The notes below the pieces were generated by a model, which saw only the letters and a program-made list of their open reading frames with translations, did not search any database and was not told where the DNA came from. A stretch of DNA of 64,000 nt, taken from positions 496,001 to 560,000 of the forward strand of contig JAGYXB010000438.1 in NCBI GenBank assembly GCA_022495005.1. The letters run 5' to 3'. The stretch is from Rhyacophila brunnea (taxonomy: Eukaryota > Arthropoda > Insecta > Trichoptera > Rhyacophilidae). Made by a program: the position numbers and the translations under genes. Of this stretch, positions 35,608 to 45,985 are shown one piece after another. How positions within the stretch are numbered: the first letter of the stretch is position 1; each line of letters begins with the position of its first letter.

Positions 35608-35695
35608 GCCCCCCACAAGGGTTGAAATGATAGAGGTCCAGCTCATTGGCCCAGCATGGCAGGTCTACCAGCTAAGTGAGATAAACACACATCAC
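35608..35695 (-). mobile_element. CCCATGGGCATG-family fragment
   Basis: ATGCCCCCCACAAGGG at the left and AAGTGAGATAAACACACATC at the right match the end and the GTTTATCTCA block of copies at 5,758-6,095 (inverse). About 88 bp, interior diverged. Confidence 0.45.
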
Positions 35696-35849
35696 AAAAT
35701 TTCTGTCGGATCTCTACAATTCGTCACTGGTTTTTATACATTGGTTTCTTTTTTTGTCTTTCCGCGGTATATCCATTAATATCGAATTAATATTAATGTT
35801 GATTAGTAATCTGACGACGAACTGTGTTACAGTGATGAACCCCACAGCG

Positions 35850-36290
35850 CGGCGTCTGGATGTAGCTTTCTTTAACGTTGTATGCGAGAGAGAGTAGAGT
35901 TTTTCGTGGAGTTTAATGCCCCCCTCCGCCCCCTATGAGGGAGCTTAAGGGAAGCATTTATTCAGAGGAGGGAGGGGGGCGGTAGTTAGTTACCGCCCCC
36001 CACCGCCCCCCCGCCGTTATGCAGCGGTGTGGGTCGAAAATATTGGGCCTGTCAGAAGAATTTGTATACCACGGTGGGTAGAGGGCGCGAAATGAAGTGC
36101 TGCGAATATTTTGGCCCGGGTTTTTCGGATGTGATTGAGCGCCCTGCGGTTGCCATTTCTTTGCGCTCTCGCTCTGTGTGTATATGATATTGTATTATTA
36201 ACAGAGAATAAAATTTACCAACGATCAAAGCGAGGTTTTTGTTTATCTCGCTCTGTGACGCGGGGGCGCACCATGTCTGCATTTGAGAGA
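35850..36290. promoter_or_regulatory. CpG/GC-rich islet 3 with perfect GC hairpin
   Basis: C- and G-rich runs flank an exact 11-bp stem GGGGGGCGGTA (35,974-35,984) / TACCGCCCCCC (35,991-36,001) with a 6-nt loop. Downstream are GGCCCGGGTTTTTCGG, GAGCGCCCTGCGG, a GCCATTT word beside GCGCTCTCGCTCTG (36,149-36,176), and TCTCGCTCTGTGACGCGGG. GAGA-type words next to GCCAT resemble insect Polycomb/GAGA-factor elements, but this is only motif reading. The 76-codon minus frame is compositional. Confidence 0.4.
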
Positions 36291-36520
36291 TTAAAAAGTG
36301 CCTGAAAATGTACGTTAGAATCTTTTGCTTGAATTAAATATTAAAAAATTGAAGATACAACAAATATTTTTTTATTAAAACACTCGCTTAAAATATTCAG
36401 TATCACTGCTGAGGGTTCATAAGAAATATTTATTATATACATATAATACTAAAAAAAATATTTTAACATTAAAATAACAAACTATGTATTTATAAAACAT
36501 CGTTAAGTAATCTATATTTA

Positions 36521-37023
36521 AAATAATTACAAGATGAAAAGAACTTTTTATATACCACGTTTTTAAATTTTCTGTTAAATCATATAAGCTTGACAATTCT
36601 ATGTATTAATAATTTAGGACAAATAAGGCAATTGTCAACAAATATTTTTTTTGCTATTTTGCAACAAACAAACAAATATAGAATACTGAAATGCAATTTT
36701 GATTTCACTAGTAACGAACGTATACTATATTATTTATTTAGTTGCTAGGACTACCCCCTTAGCAACCAATAATAGTGGATTGGATTACGGATTCCTTCCG
36801 AAATAACTTTTCATACAAGACAGAATTAACTGAAAATGAATTCAATTATACTTAAAGATGGCTAAAAGTATTAAAAGAACGCATTGGCATCGTGTTCTGA
36901 TATATTCTAAAAGTTTCAAATGTCTAGCTAGTTGGGAAGTTAGTTAAAAATCGATTGCAAGATTTATACTGGATAAACAACCACCGGACAAACAAGAATA
37001 CGAGCTAAGAAAAACGTGGTAAT
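36521..37023 (+). mobile_element. TACCACGTTTTTA-family element, copy 2
   Basis: Complete copy: AAATAATTACAAGATGAAAA, TATACCACGTTTTTAAATTTTC, a CAATTGTCAAC block, TAGTTGCTAGGACTACC / CTTAGCAACC, GGATTGGATTACGG, CTAGCTAGTTGGGAAG, and end AAAAACGTGGTAAT. The terminal TACCACGTTTTT is exactly inverse to AAAAACGTGGTA. Confidence 0.85.
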
Positions 37024-37559
37024 AAAATAAAATAAGACAGACTATATATTTATGAAACAGCGTAAATATATATAAAAAAATATGACATTCTAATATTAAA
37101 AAAAAAGTTATATTAGAAATATTTTGGTTTACGTCCTGGTTAGTATAAAAAAATATGTATGTTGCTCGTCCTACTTGTGCTTTTTTTAAGGATGATATCG
37201 AGCCACTGCGACTTTAACTTCGTTTGTAAAATATATTATGTTTACAACTAACACTTCCGTGCTAGACCACTGCGTTACGATTTTTCGAGGTAGGTCCTGC
37301 CAATAAACGTATAAAGTATAACATTAAAAGTAAATTATTAAATTTTATCACTCAAATTTACAAAATTAGTTTTCTACACTTTTCAATCAATAGATAAAAC
37401 TATTTCACTGACTGGAATACCTACTGGTTGCTTTTTTCTATTTTTGTATTTTTATTCAGATGATTGATAGGTAGATTACTTTAAATTTACTTTAAATACG
37501 TCAAGTGAAAATTTTGATACTAATTGATGAAAGTTTTTCTTACTGTATAATGCACTGTC

Positions 37560-37900
37560 TGCATCATCAGGTTATATGTAATTATGTTTATATATTTGCC
37601 TTGCTATTTATTTGACATCATGTTGTATGTTTGATATCATTGTTGTTTTTATTTAATAAAACGCATTTTTTTTGTAGTACTTATTCCACTTTTAATTAAA
37701 AGTGGAATAAGTACTACAAAAAAATTGCGTTTTATTAAATAAAAACAACAATACAATGCAGTTCCACCATGAATTGACAGTTAACAAAATAAAAGAAATG
37801 TTTGATATCAGTTTATATATTTGACATCATGTTGTATGTTTGACATCAGTTTGTATATATTATTTGACATCATATTGTATGTTTGACATCATGTTGTTAA
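37560..37900. repeat. TTTGACATCA minisatellite split by a 90-bp palindrome
   Basis: Units of the form TTTGACATCATGTTGTATG recur at about 37,610-37,650 and 37,797-37,897 (around seven in all, some GATATCA). Between them, 37,655-37,800, lies a near-perfect palindrome: AATAAAACGCA, GTAGTACTTATTCCACTTTT / AAAAGTGGAATAAGTACTAC, GCGTTTTATT, then TGAATTGACAGTTAACAAAAT. The same palindrome flanks recur at 58,785-59,012. So a foldback insertion appears to sit inside the minisatellite. Confidence 0.7.
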
Positions 37901-37905
37901 TTAAT

Positions 37906-38040
37906 AGTAGAAACCGATTACATATTATTATTAAACTTATGACACCGGACGGGATTGTATTTATATGAGAAAAAGTAGAAACCGATTACATATTATTATT
38001 AAACTTATGACACCGGACGGGATTGTATTATATGAGAAAA
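37906..38040. repeat. Two tandem 68-bp units, nearly identical
   Basis: AGTAGAAACCGATTACATA through CACCGGACGGGATTGTA to TATGAGAAAA occurs at 37,906-37,973 and again at 37,974-38,040, differing by one T. Near identity suggests a recent duplication. No coding sense. Confidence 0.85.
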
Positions 38041-38189
38041 AGCGCGCGTAATTTTCTTATATGTAGTAAATAAAAAATATATAAAATATTTATTTGCGTA
38101 GAAATAAATGTTTTCCTTATAATACGAGTACATTAATTATAAACTATTTAAAAATAGCATGGATTGTTATTTACCGAAGAATGAAGCTT

Positions 38190-38592
38190 AAAATGATCGA
38201 TCACTGAAGGTATGGACTCTAGGCAATTAAATATAAGGGAGAAATGAGGTCTTTGAGATGTGCCTATAGAGAAGTGTCGTCAAAATTCTGACGGGGTAAC
38301 TAATGTGGACATTTTCAAACGAATTCGAAAGGACCGAACATCTGCATAGCAGACAACTCGAAGAACTATAGCACCCAAGTTAAATTATCACAGGAAAAGA
38401 CGTACAGGAAAATCCAAGAAAAGATCAACGGTATGGTATATATTATGTGGCAGTGAAGGTGTAGCACTTGGCGTCTAATGAATATGCGTATGAGAGCAGT
38501 TCTATTAAACTGCTCCGGAAGTAAACGATGATCGCTGTTATCGTCGTCGGCTTCCGATTGGGGATGGTACACAATAAAGAAGATCATCATTT
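38190..38592 (+). pseudogene. Decayed LINE reverse-transcriptase 3' end
   Basis: With frame changes and stops, fragments such as EMRSLRCAYREVSSK (38,240s) and GKSRKRSTVWY (38,400s) parallel the C-terminal region of non-LTR reverse transcriptases, and the segment ends in AAAGAAGATCATCATTTG after a GGGGATGG block, typical of LINE 3' ends. No single fragment is strong. The 74-codon minus frame is a shadow. It lies immediately before copy 3 of the TACCACGTTTTTA element. Confidence 0.35.
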
Positions 38593-38634
38593 GAAAAAAT
38601 CAAAAATATTATTTTTAAAAACCAACGTATTATA

Positions 38635-39136
38635 AAAATAATTACAAGATAAAAATAACTTTTTAAATACCACGTTTTTAAATTTTCTGTGGAATCATTA
38701 ATAAACTTGACAATCCTATGTATTAATAATTTAGAACAAATAAGGCAATTGTCAACAAATCATTTTTTTGCTATTTTGCAACAAACAAACAAATATAGAA
38801 TACTGAAATGTCATTTTGATTTCTATAGTAACGCACGTACATATTAATAATTTAGTTGCTACGACCAGCCCCTTAGCAACCAATAATAGTGGATTGGATT
38901 ACGGATTTCTTTCGAAATAACTTTTCATACAAAACCGAATTAACTGAAAATGAATTCAATTCTACTTAAAGATGGCTAAAAGTATTAAAAGAATGCATTG
39001 GCATCGTGTTCTGATATATTCTAAAAGTTTCAAATGTCTAGCTAGTCGGGAAGTTAGTTAAAAATCGATTGGAAGATTTGTACTGGATAAACAACCACCG
39101 GACAAACAAGAATACGAGCTAAGATAAACGTGGTAA
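38635..39136 (+). mobile_element. TACCACGTTTTTA-family element, copy 3
   Basis: Complete copy in the same orientation as copy 2, about 2.1 kb downstream: AATAATTACAAGATAAAAA, TACCACGTTTTTAAATTTTC, TAGTTGCTACGACCAGCCCC / TTAGCAACC, CTAGCTAGTCGGGAAG, ACAACCACCGGAC, and end AAACGTGGTAAT. High similarity to copy 2 makes the pair a candidate for unequal recombination. Confidence 0.85.
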
Positions 39137-39456
39137 TATGTGTACAAAATAATAATGTAACTTTTATTAATTTCTACAAGTTAGTTTATTTTCCGTTAGC
39201 TATTTTGATTGTAATACATTTGTTAAGAATAAAAAATTGAATTGTATACTAACAGTAAACAATTAAATGTTAACAATGTATTATTTATAATAAAAATATT
39301 AAAATGTTTTAAAAATTGTAAAATAATATCTAATGAATATGTCAGCTGAAAATTGTATCTAATGCTTAACGGGCTGGCCTCCTTTACCGAATTTTTTGGA
39401 TTTGATTCATGCTGAGGTCATAATACATAATATTAGAATTTGATGCTATTATTACG

Positions 39457-39682
39457 TCCACGATGGCTGAACAGCTAACGCGTCGGCTTATAGTGTTGTG
39501 GGTCTCAGGTTCGAATCCTGGGTCTGGCAAATACACATATTGCTTTTCAATGTGTGTTTGGAGTCAGAGTATGGACTTAATAGGTTAAGTGGGTAACGTC
39601 GATATCTCGTAAAAAAATCTGTTAATACAAAATATCCGATCTGTGGAGGCCCGCATGATCCTCTTGGGATTGGACATTTTTT
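39457..39682 (+). mobile_element. tRNA-headed SINE, family A, best full-length copy
   Basis: The head CGATGGCTGAACAGCTAACGC carries an A-box-like region; GTCTCAGGTTCGAATCCTGGG contains a perfect B box GGTTCGAATCC with its T-arm stem. The body follows: ATACACATATTG, GAGTCAGAGTATGGAC, TTAATAGGTTAAG, CTGTTAATACAAA, CTGTGGAGGCCCGCATGATCC and GGGATTGGACATTTTTT. Sister copies are at 3,921, 41,392, 49,880, 52,113, 56,212 and 62,838. Pol III promoter boxes suggest transcription competence; the tail is T/A-rich, not poly(A). Confidence 0.8.
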
Positions 39683-40039
39683 ATGTGCTAATGTTTTACT
39701 ACTACTACACTTCTGAAATTGTGCTTTGTAGAATGTTGTAGTTATTTTTAAAAATAGAAGAAATACTTGGACTTTTCTTAATTGTATATGAAATTAAATG
39801 TTTTTAAAATATGTGATATTTTAGTTAAAAAAGACCTAAGTGTATATACGAAATATTATCGTAAAATAACGTACCTATAACTGTGAATTTATATACAATG
39901 TTTACAACCTGATATTTATTTACCTAAGTATATAAAACGTAGCCAACTCAGTACTATAAAAATACGAAAAAAATATAAACAAAGAATGTCTAAAACATGG
40001 CAACGTTTTTGCTATATTTTTTTTGAAAGGCGCAGAATT

Positions 40040-40545
40040 TTACGCCGACTGTACGCACCCTGTCCCCCCGCCCCCGCCTACCTATGATTAAATACTCGAA
40101 ATAGTACTACTAGTATGATAGTACTCGAGTATATTTACTTCATCCGCGATGTTTTTGGGTTTTTGCGCATGTTCCGATACATACAGCCAGCCTCCTACGC
40201 CCATGGAGAATTGCAGAAACAAACCCCCCCACAGATACTACCCCCTTTTTTATATAATCTAAAAATATAAGTAAGTTTTGGTTTGTGCAAATATTGTGTA
40301 ATGTGTACTTCTGCCTAGAGCGCTTTTCGCGTGGATATTGTTAATGTCGTGCGAATGTATTGGTTGGTTCGCGTGAATGTGCGCGTGGGGGTTGGGGGTG
40401 GATGGGGGTCGTTCGTTAATATGTATGTATGTGGCGTGTTTTATAAAACATTATAAAATTTTAAGGCTGTGTTGGTTGGGTGGAATGAGCTCGGCATTGC
40501 GTTATCGACGGATGAAAACTGATAGAAAATTTGTTTTATTTTTGA
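40040..40545. promoter_or_regulatory. GC-enriched islet 4 with hairpin and G-rich run
   Basis: Contains CCCCCCGCCCCCGCC (40,063), an imperfect hairpin built on ATACTCGA / TCGAGTAT (40,091-40,132) enclosing AGTACTACTAGTAT, ACCCCCC runs, TTTTCGCGTGG, GTTCGCGTGAATGTGCGCG and a G-rich run GGGGGTTGGGGGTGGATGGGGG at 40,387-40,408. The 60-codon frame is compositional. Could be a regulatory islet. Confidence 0.35.
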
Positions 40546-40861
40546 TGGGAAATGAATAACAACAAGAGAACATATCTGCTTTGATTGGGATTTTTTTTTA
40601 TTAATAAAAATACGCGAATGAAAGTGATTGACAATTTTACGACGAATCGTAAATAATATAGATCGTGTGTTTTTATTAATAGTACCTTTGCATTTTTAAG
40701 ACTTTTAATTGTATTAACTGTATTTTTTATAGAAAAACATTATAGTAATTAAAATACTTCTTCCAGACCGAAATAAAAGTTGAATTTATGATAATAATAA
40801 AAAAAATCAGCTTACTCTCTTTTCATAGAACGTATATTTCGTTGTGTACATTGTGAATATC

Positions 40862-41300
40862 TGCTCACCTACGCATCGGAAACCTGGACATTAACTCTAC
40901 GAAATGAACGAGCCCTGAACATATTTTAAAGAAAAATTCTCCGACGTATATATGGACCGATCAGGGACGGCAGCAATTGGAGAAGATATAATGCTGAGCT
41001 CTATGGGCTGTACGAAGATTGCAGCGCAGTTCAATCAATTAAGATTGGGAGACTGCGATGGCTAGGTCATGTGCACCGTATAAATGACAATGAACCGGCA
41101 AAGAGAGTGATGTCCAGCAATACAATAGGGCGTAGAAGAAGAGGCTGGCCAAAGATTCGCTGGTTGGATGGAGCTGCCAGTGACGGCCGTATTCTGGGGG
41201 TACCAAATTGGAAAGCGGCCATACTGGATAGGGACAGGTGGAGGGACCTGTTGGACGAGGCCAGGACCTACACTGGGTTGTCGCGCCCCTGATGATGATG
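40862..41300 (+). pseudogene. 5'-truncated LINE with reverse-transcriptase C-terminus, 14-bp target duplication
   Basis: The insertion is bounded by ACATTGTGAATATC at 40,848-40,861 and 41,301-41,314, an exact 14-bp duplication. Inside, frame +1 from 40,861 reads LLTYASETWTLTLRNERA, RKILRRIYGPIRDG, SIKIGRLRWLGHVHRI, GRRRRGWPKIRWLDG, then DRDRWRDLLDEART and a stop at 41,290-41,292; this is the conserved C-terminal region after the reverse-transcriptase palm (YGSETW, LRWLGHVxR, RGRPKxRWxD, DRxxWR). A single in-frame TAA at 40,927 replaces an expected Glu codon (FERKILRR). The tail is TGATGATGATG. Dead on arrival by 5' truncation; few mutations suggest a fairly young insertion. Confidence 0.9.
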
Positions 41301-41391
41301 ACATTGTGAATATCAAATGAAAACACGATGGTTAACCCTTTTCGCCTAAACACAGTCAATAAATATTTAATTAAAATAATTAAAAAACGAT

Positions 41392-41545
41392 TGTTTTTCA
41401 ATTTGTGTATGAGTCAGAGGATGGACCTAATAAGTTGAGCAAGTGGCTGACATCCATTCCTCGTAAAAATAAAATCTTTTATTACAAACCTCCACTCTGT
41501 CGAGGCCCATATGATCTTATTAGGATCGGACATGGTTTCATAAGT
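41392..41545 (+). mobile_element. SINE family A, 5'-truncated copy
   Basis: Lacks the tRNA head and starts at TTTTTCAATTTGTGTATGAG, then GTCAGAGGATGGACCTAATA, AGTTGAGCAAGTGGCTGACATCC, CAAACCTCCACTCTGTCGAGG, CCCATATGATC, TAGGATCGGACATGG. Lies 78 bp after the LINE duplication. Confidence 0.75.
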
Positions 41546-41549
41546 TTAT

Positions 41550-42730
41550 ACATATGAAAAATTCAACTTAATTATTTAATTGTGTAATTTCAAAGAATGC
41601 TCTATGAATTAAAAATTATTATTATAATATGACATTAATAATATAGTATCGTATTTATTACGCAAATATAATAAAAAAAACAGAACCTGTTCTGTCCGCT
41701 CACATTCACATCAAAAGCTAAATACAATGTTTTTCACAAACACGTGACAATTTATTTAACAACAATACATTAAAGCCTCTAACATTTTAATGGTATTAAT
41801 TAACTGTTAATTAAAATAAAATGTCAATTATATACTGCATAAAACATAATTATGTAGTAGGTAATTAGTCGACATAATTAATTAATGGTCAGATCTGATT
41901 TCGTCAGCTTCAATGGTACATTTTCAGCTGACATAAAATATTCAATCATAAAGTTATTTATACCTACTAACAAATTTGTAACGTTGAGAATATACCTACA
42001 TACTGTACTTATTTTATTTGAATAATTACTACTTAAATTAAACAATAAGCAGCATTGACTTCAGTTACGTTTACTAAGTTAAAAAAAATGAAAAATTAAT
42101 AAAATTAATTTAATAAAATACAGCTGGGGAAAATAACAGGTGTTTTGTGTTATAATTTTTTTTAAAAGTGTCATTTCTGTATCTATAGCAAAAAAATATT
42201 GAATGAATTGTGATAATTGATAAAAAAATAAATATATATTTACAGTTAATTGATAATATTTTTTCTGATGCACTGATGCAATATGTAGGATCATTGTCAA
42301 TATTGTAACAATTCAAATATATACCGTAGACCCTACGTAGAGCTACGGTGAGAAAAACTCTTTGAGAACCAACTAAATACACTGTATTTCAATGCAGTGT
42401 AAGAGGTGATAGGGGTGATAATTTTTATGTAGAAATTATAAAAAAAATATATAATACTATATAACTATATAATAAATCTGACCTATTTATCAATCCATTT
42501 TAATTATATCTATTGCTATTTTTTGACAGAAGATTTAAAAGAAAATACATTCATTCATTCATCATCGGTATAATAACTTAATGTGGGTCTTGGACAACTC
42601 CAGGAAACGTCTTTATCTGCCTCTATCGGTTAAAATCTTTCCCGACCGCAGATATGCTGTGTTTCTTTTTACACAGTCCAATCACCGCAGTTTGGGTCTC
42701 CCGATCCTCTTAAATGTAGTTAAATGCATA
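41550..42730. other. AT-rich non-coding stretch
   Basis: No supported gene or repeat ends. ORF-like stretches (73-90 codons) on the minus strand are low-complexity shadows. A short palindromic CCCTACGTAGAGCTACGG lies at about 42,332. Confidence 0.55.
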
Positions 42731-42734
42731 TTGC

Positions 42735-43130
42735 ACGTATCGAATTTCACCGTATCACAGTTCACCATGAGCTTTCATACCGGAAAGAGATGGCCGTATA
42801 TTACTGAGATCAAAAGTGATGCGTTGTTCGTGGAGAATTGCAGAGAGTAATGTTCCAAATTTATAAGATTCAATAAGTAAATTAATTTGATATATATACC
42901 TACTTTTGAATCATTCGGAATCTTATGTAAATACATAGTATATGATTGTATTTCTAATTTACTTACCCACCTACTTTCTTCTGTCTTTTCCTTGTATTCC
43001 TGTGGATTTTATTAAATAAGTATTTTTAAGTATTTTATTTAGACACGAATTTGATCTCAATGCTATACGGCCATCGGTTTCCGATAGAATATCTCACGTG
43101 AATTGTGATATAGCCAACTAAAAATGTATA
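42735..43130. mobile_element. MULE-like long-TIR palindromic element, diverged copy
   Basis: Left arm GAATTTCACCGTATCACAG, TTCACCATGAGCTTTC, CCGGAAAGAGATGGCCGTATA, CTGAGATCAAAA is roughly inverse to the right arm TTTGATCTCAATGCTATACGGCCATCGG, TTCCGATAGAATATCTC, ACGTGAATTGTGATATAGCC. Related to 776-1,185 and 53,901-54,299. Flanking duplication not visible. Confidence 0.5.
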
Positions 43131-43500
43131 ATTATCAGATGACGATTAAAAGTACCCTCGTATGTCAAATGAACGTTATAATACAATTATTTATATATGA
43201 TAATAATATATTGATTTTAAATACTTGATAAATTATGAATGAATTTTGTACTTTTCCATTTTCAGGCTCTATACATTGTGCCAGATGCAGGATGTATCAG
43301 TAGCCAGGATAGATGTTTATCAGTGGATAACTGCTGCTTGTTTACATTTTACTAGTTGAATAGGCCAGGACTAGGATTATATTTTCATATGTTTAAAGAT
43401 GAATTTTTCGTATTAATTAGTATTCCATATTTAAAAAATCTTTTTTGAAATACGTAGTTAGTTTTCCATTTTACGATAGAATATCACAATGACCAAATAA

Positions 43501-44005
43501 GAAATAATTACAAGATAAAAATAACTTTTTATATACCACGTTTTTAAATTTTCTATTGAATCATATAAACTTGACAATTCAATGTATTAATGAAAACTTT
43601 TTATTGTACTTGATAGAAATACTGAATAAATATTATAGAATACAGAAATGTCATTTTGACGTTTTATATTGATTTTCATAGTAACGCACGTATATATTAA
43701 TAATTCAGTTGCTAGGACCCACTTAGCAACCAATAATAGTGAGTAGTAAATATCACTTTTATAACGAATTTTTTCCGAAACATACAAAACAGAATTAACT
43801 GAAAATGAATTCAATTCTGCTTGAAGATGGCCAAACGTATTAAAAGAATGCATTGTAGTCGTGATGTGATATATTCTAAAAGTTTCAAATGTCTAGCTAG
43901 TCGGAAAGTTAGTTAAAATCTTGGACAAACGAGAAAAAAATTGTACTGGACAAGAAAAAATCTGTATCGGACAAACAAGAATACGAGCTAATTAAAACGT
44001 GGTAA
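43501..44005 (+). mobile_element. TACCACGTTTTTA-family element, copy 4 (diverged)
   Basis: Start GAAATAATTACAAGATAAAAA, TATACCACGTTTTTAAATTTTC; middle has a replaced segment; TCAGTTGCTAGGACCC/ACTTAGCAACC, AGTCGGAAAGTTAG, and end ATTAAAACGTGGTA. A short duplication of the TGTACTGGACAA segment near 43,950 is specific to this copy. The 88-codon minus frame is a shadow. Confidence 0.8.
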
Positions 44006-44009
44006 AATG

Positions 44010-45005
44010 AATATATTATAGAAATACGGCTAGGAATGTAATTATTTGTATGTGTTTATAAACTATTAACATATTTTTTCATTGTGAGTATGAGTGTTTG
44101 TGATGTTATGCTCTTTACCTATCTTCTATTCGGGCATTGAATGAGTTAGCCAGTTAGCCAGCAATCCTCATAGAAAAAATTTAAATCAATTTGTAATATA
44201 GGAGCCCTACATTGATACCGTATAATCAAAAAGTCTCTATAATTCAATTTTTCATCCTTGTCATAGCAAAATAAACTGAGTTTATCGAAAATTTCCTAAA
44301 TATCTATAATTTTACAGTTGCCAACCACTAACTATTTTGTTAGTTATTTTAATTTTATTTTTTGTACAAATTCACATATTTACGACTTTCTCAATTTTGT
44401 TATCAATGGCAAAGACGTGACCGGTCTATAAATAAATGAAAAAAAAACTAGTTTTAATACATAATAGTGATTATATTATTAACAATATTATTAAAATATA
44501 GATTAGTACCTTCATTGTATTATTGTCATTCTTCAGCGTAGTACATAGGCCTCTACAAAGTGTACGTCATCTTCTTCGTTTTCTTATGCCATTCCATACT
44601 TCTGTCTACTATTTTTGGTCATTGGCAACCAGTTAATAGAATTGATTATTAGTCATTCAACCAATTATTCTAACTTCTCGGATTTAGAAGTATTCGGAAG
44701 TACGCCAAACGAGCTAAGTAAATCTATTAAAAATATACATAAAGCAATTTCCATCTAAACCCACCCTCACATAGGTGAAATATTTGAAGAAAGTTATTGC
44801 CCACGCAATTAGCATTACCAATGGTTTGTTAGTTCTGCACCTTGGGAGAACGAACAGCTGATGTTCCCAATTTCTAAAATAGTAAGTTATCAATAGGTTT
44901 TTCATTTACACTTAAATATAGATGACTTCTAATTTTTACGCTACAGTATTTACGCGTAAGTATACCTACAAGACAGCCAGTTGAATAAAGCCACTGATTT
45001 TTTTG
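44010..45005. other. AT-rich non-coding stretch
   Basis: No gene supported. ATGTACTACGC.. and CATCTTCTTCGTTTTCTTATGCC near 44,560-44,610 could be a LINE 3' end on the minus strand, but the match is too weak to annotate. Confidence 0.5.
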
Positions 45006-45010
45006 AATTC

Positions 45011-45699
45011 TCTCTACCATAAAGACTGTACTTCAACTGATGCGGTGTCCAAACAATAGAATTCGAACTAAGGAAATAATTATAAAGAACTTTTAATACT
45101 GTGACATTAACGTTGGATGAATACATTCACATCTATTCTATACACAAGGCAACTATCTAGGGTAGGTTTATATCGAAGTATTAGCACTTAGTTGTAATTG
45201 TTACAATAAGTGCTATTTTTTAACAGCACTTCTTTTGGCTGTGGTAAATTTTAGAGCGAGATAGACAGTTTTGACTGTTTAGACGGCTAACGTATTGTAA
45301 TTGTTACAATAAGTGCTAATGCTTCGATACAAACCTACCCTAGAGGGCGGCTCTCGTGGTGCAGTGCGTAAGGCGCTGGCCTTCCACCCGAGAGTTCTGG
45401 GTTCGATTCCCGGCAAGGACACAATAATTATGTGTCTCAAAGCTTGGGTGTTTGTGATTGTTCAAATAACCAACAACCACCTTCTACGAAAAAGCAAGGA
45501 CATGGTTATTAATAATTATAAATAAAAAAAAACCCCTAGATAGCTGCCGTAGCGGCCGAAAGCAGTGTCGTGTGTAGAATATATGCGAATGTATTCATCC
45601 AACGTTAATGTCACAGTATTAAAAGTTCTTTATAATTTTTTACTTCGAAGTCTATTGTTTGGGCACCGCATCAGTTGAAGTAGAGTCTTTATGGTAGAT
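45011..45699. mobile_element. Foldback element with ~200-bp arms, containing a SINE
   Basis: Left arm 45,011-45,210 (CTCTACCATAAAGACTG, TTCAACTGATGCGGTG, CCAAACAATAGA, AAGAACTTTTAATACTGTG, ACATTAACGTTGGATG, CTATCTAGGGTAGGTTT, ATCGAAGTATTAGCACTTA) is repeated inverted at 45,290-45,344 plus 45,541-45,699. The loop holds GAGCGAGATAGACAG. The right arm is interrupted at 45,345-45,533 by a family B SINE. Long arms predict a very stable hairpin. Same family as 18,383-18,667 and solo arms at 8,791, 11,508 and 55,883. Confidence 0.85.
45345..45533 (+). mobile_element. tRNA-headed SINE, family B, complete, with CCCTAGA duplication
   Basis: Head GGGCGGCTCTCGTGGTGCAG, TGCGTAAGGCGCTGG (A box TGGTGCAGTGCGTAAGG) and TTCTGGGTTCGATTCCCGG (B box GGTTCGATTCC). 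The anticodon-arm region has CTTCCAC, recalling tRNA-Gly(TCC), but the stem is imperfect, so it is a SINE head and not a working tRNA. The body ends GTGATTGTTCAAAT, ACGAAAAAGCAAGG, ACATGGTTATTAATAATT and A-rich tail. Flanked by CCCTAGA at 45,338-45,344 and 45,534-45,540. The 70-codon frame across it is a shadow. Confidence 0.85.
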
Positions 45700-45889
45700 T
45701 GTATTGTGTATTGAATAGATCGGATGGACATATTTTTTCGAAATTAAAATAACATCAATAAAATATTAATTAATTATTAAATAATTTGAATCACTGTGGC
45801 GACTGTACAACGTAAAATTTACATTTGGCAGCAGTAGATGGGAGGGTGTGCGCGCGAATTGCGGAATCGAATCTCTTGTACACATTTTT

Positions 45890-45985
45890 CTGTACGCTCG
45901 CCGTACAGCAGATATTATAGCAGCTACAAGCTTGCTACGCCGTAGACTAAGTAGTAAGCGGCTACGGCGTAGCACGTAACTCATG
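45890..45985. repeat. GCTACGCCGTAGC hairpin
   Basis: GCTACGCCGTAG at about 45,934 and CTACGGCGTAGC at about 45,961 are inverse 12-mers around a 16-nt loop, followed by CACGTAAC. Same motif at 31,321, 33,302, 49,688 and 54,870. Possibly a tiny dispersed palindromic repeat. Confidence 0.45.

Noticed and set aside
39465..39530. A functional tRNA gene with perfect B box
   Set aside because: Same head occurs in several truncated SINE copies; D-arm and acceptor stem do not form and the tail is the family A body.
44560..44620. LINE 3' end on the minus strand
   Set aside because: Only a loose WHKKTKK-like reading with no supporting tail, duplication or second motif.
45345..45420. A functional tRNA gene (Gly-like, with A and B boxes)
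   Set aside because: The anticodon stem has mismatches, no proper acceptor stem closes, and the sequence continues into a SINE body with an A-rich tail and target duplication.
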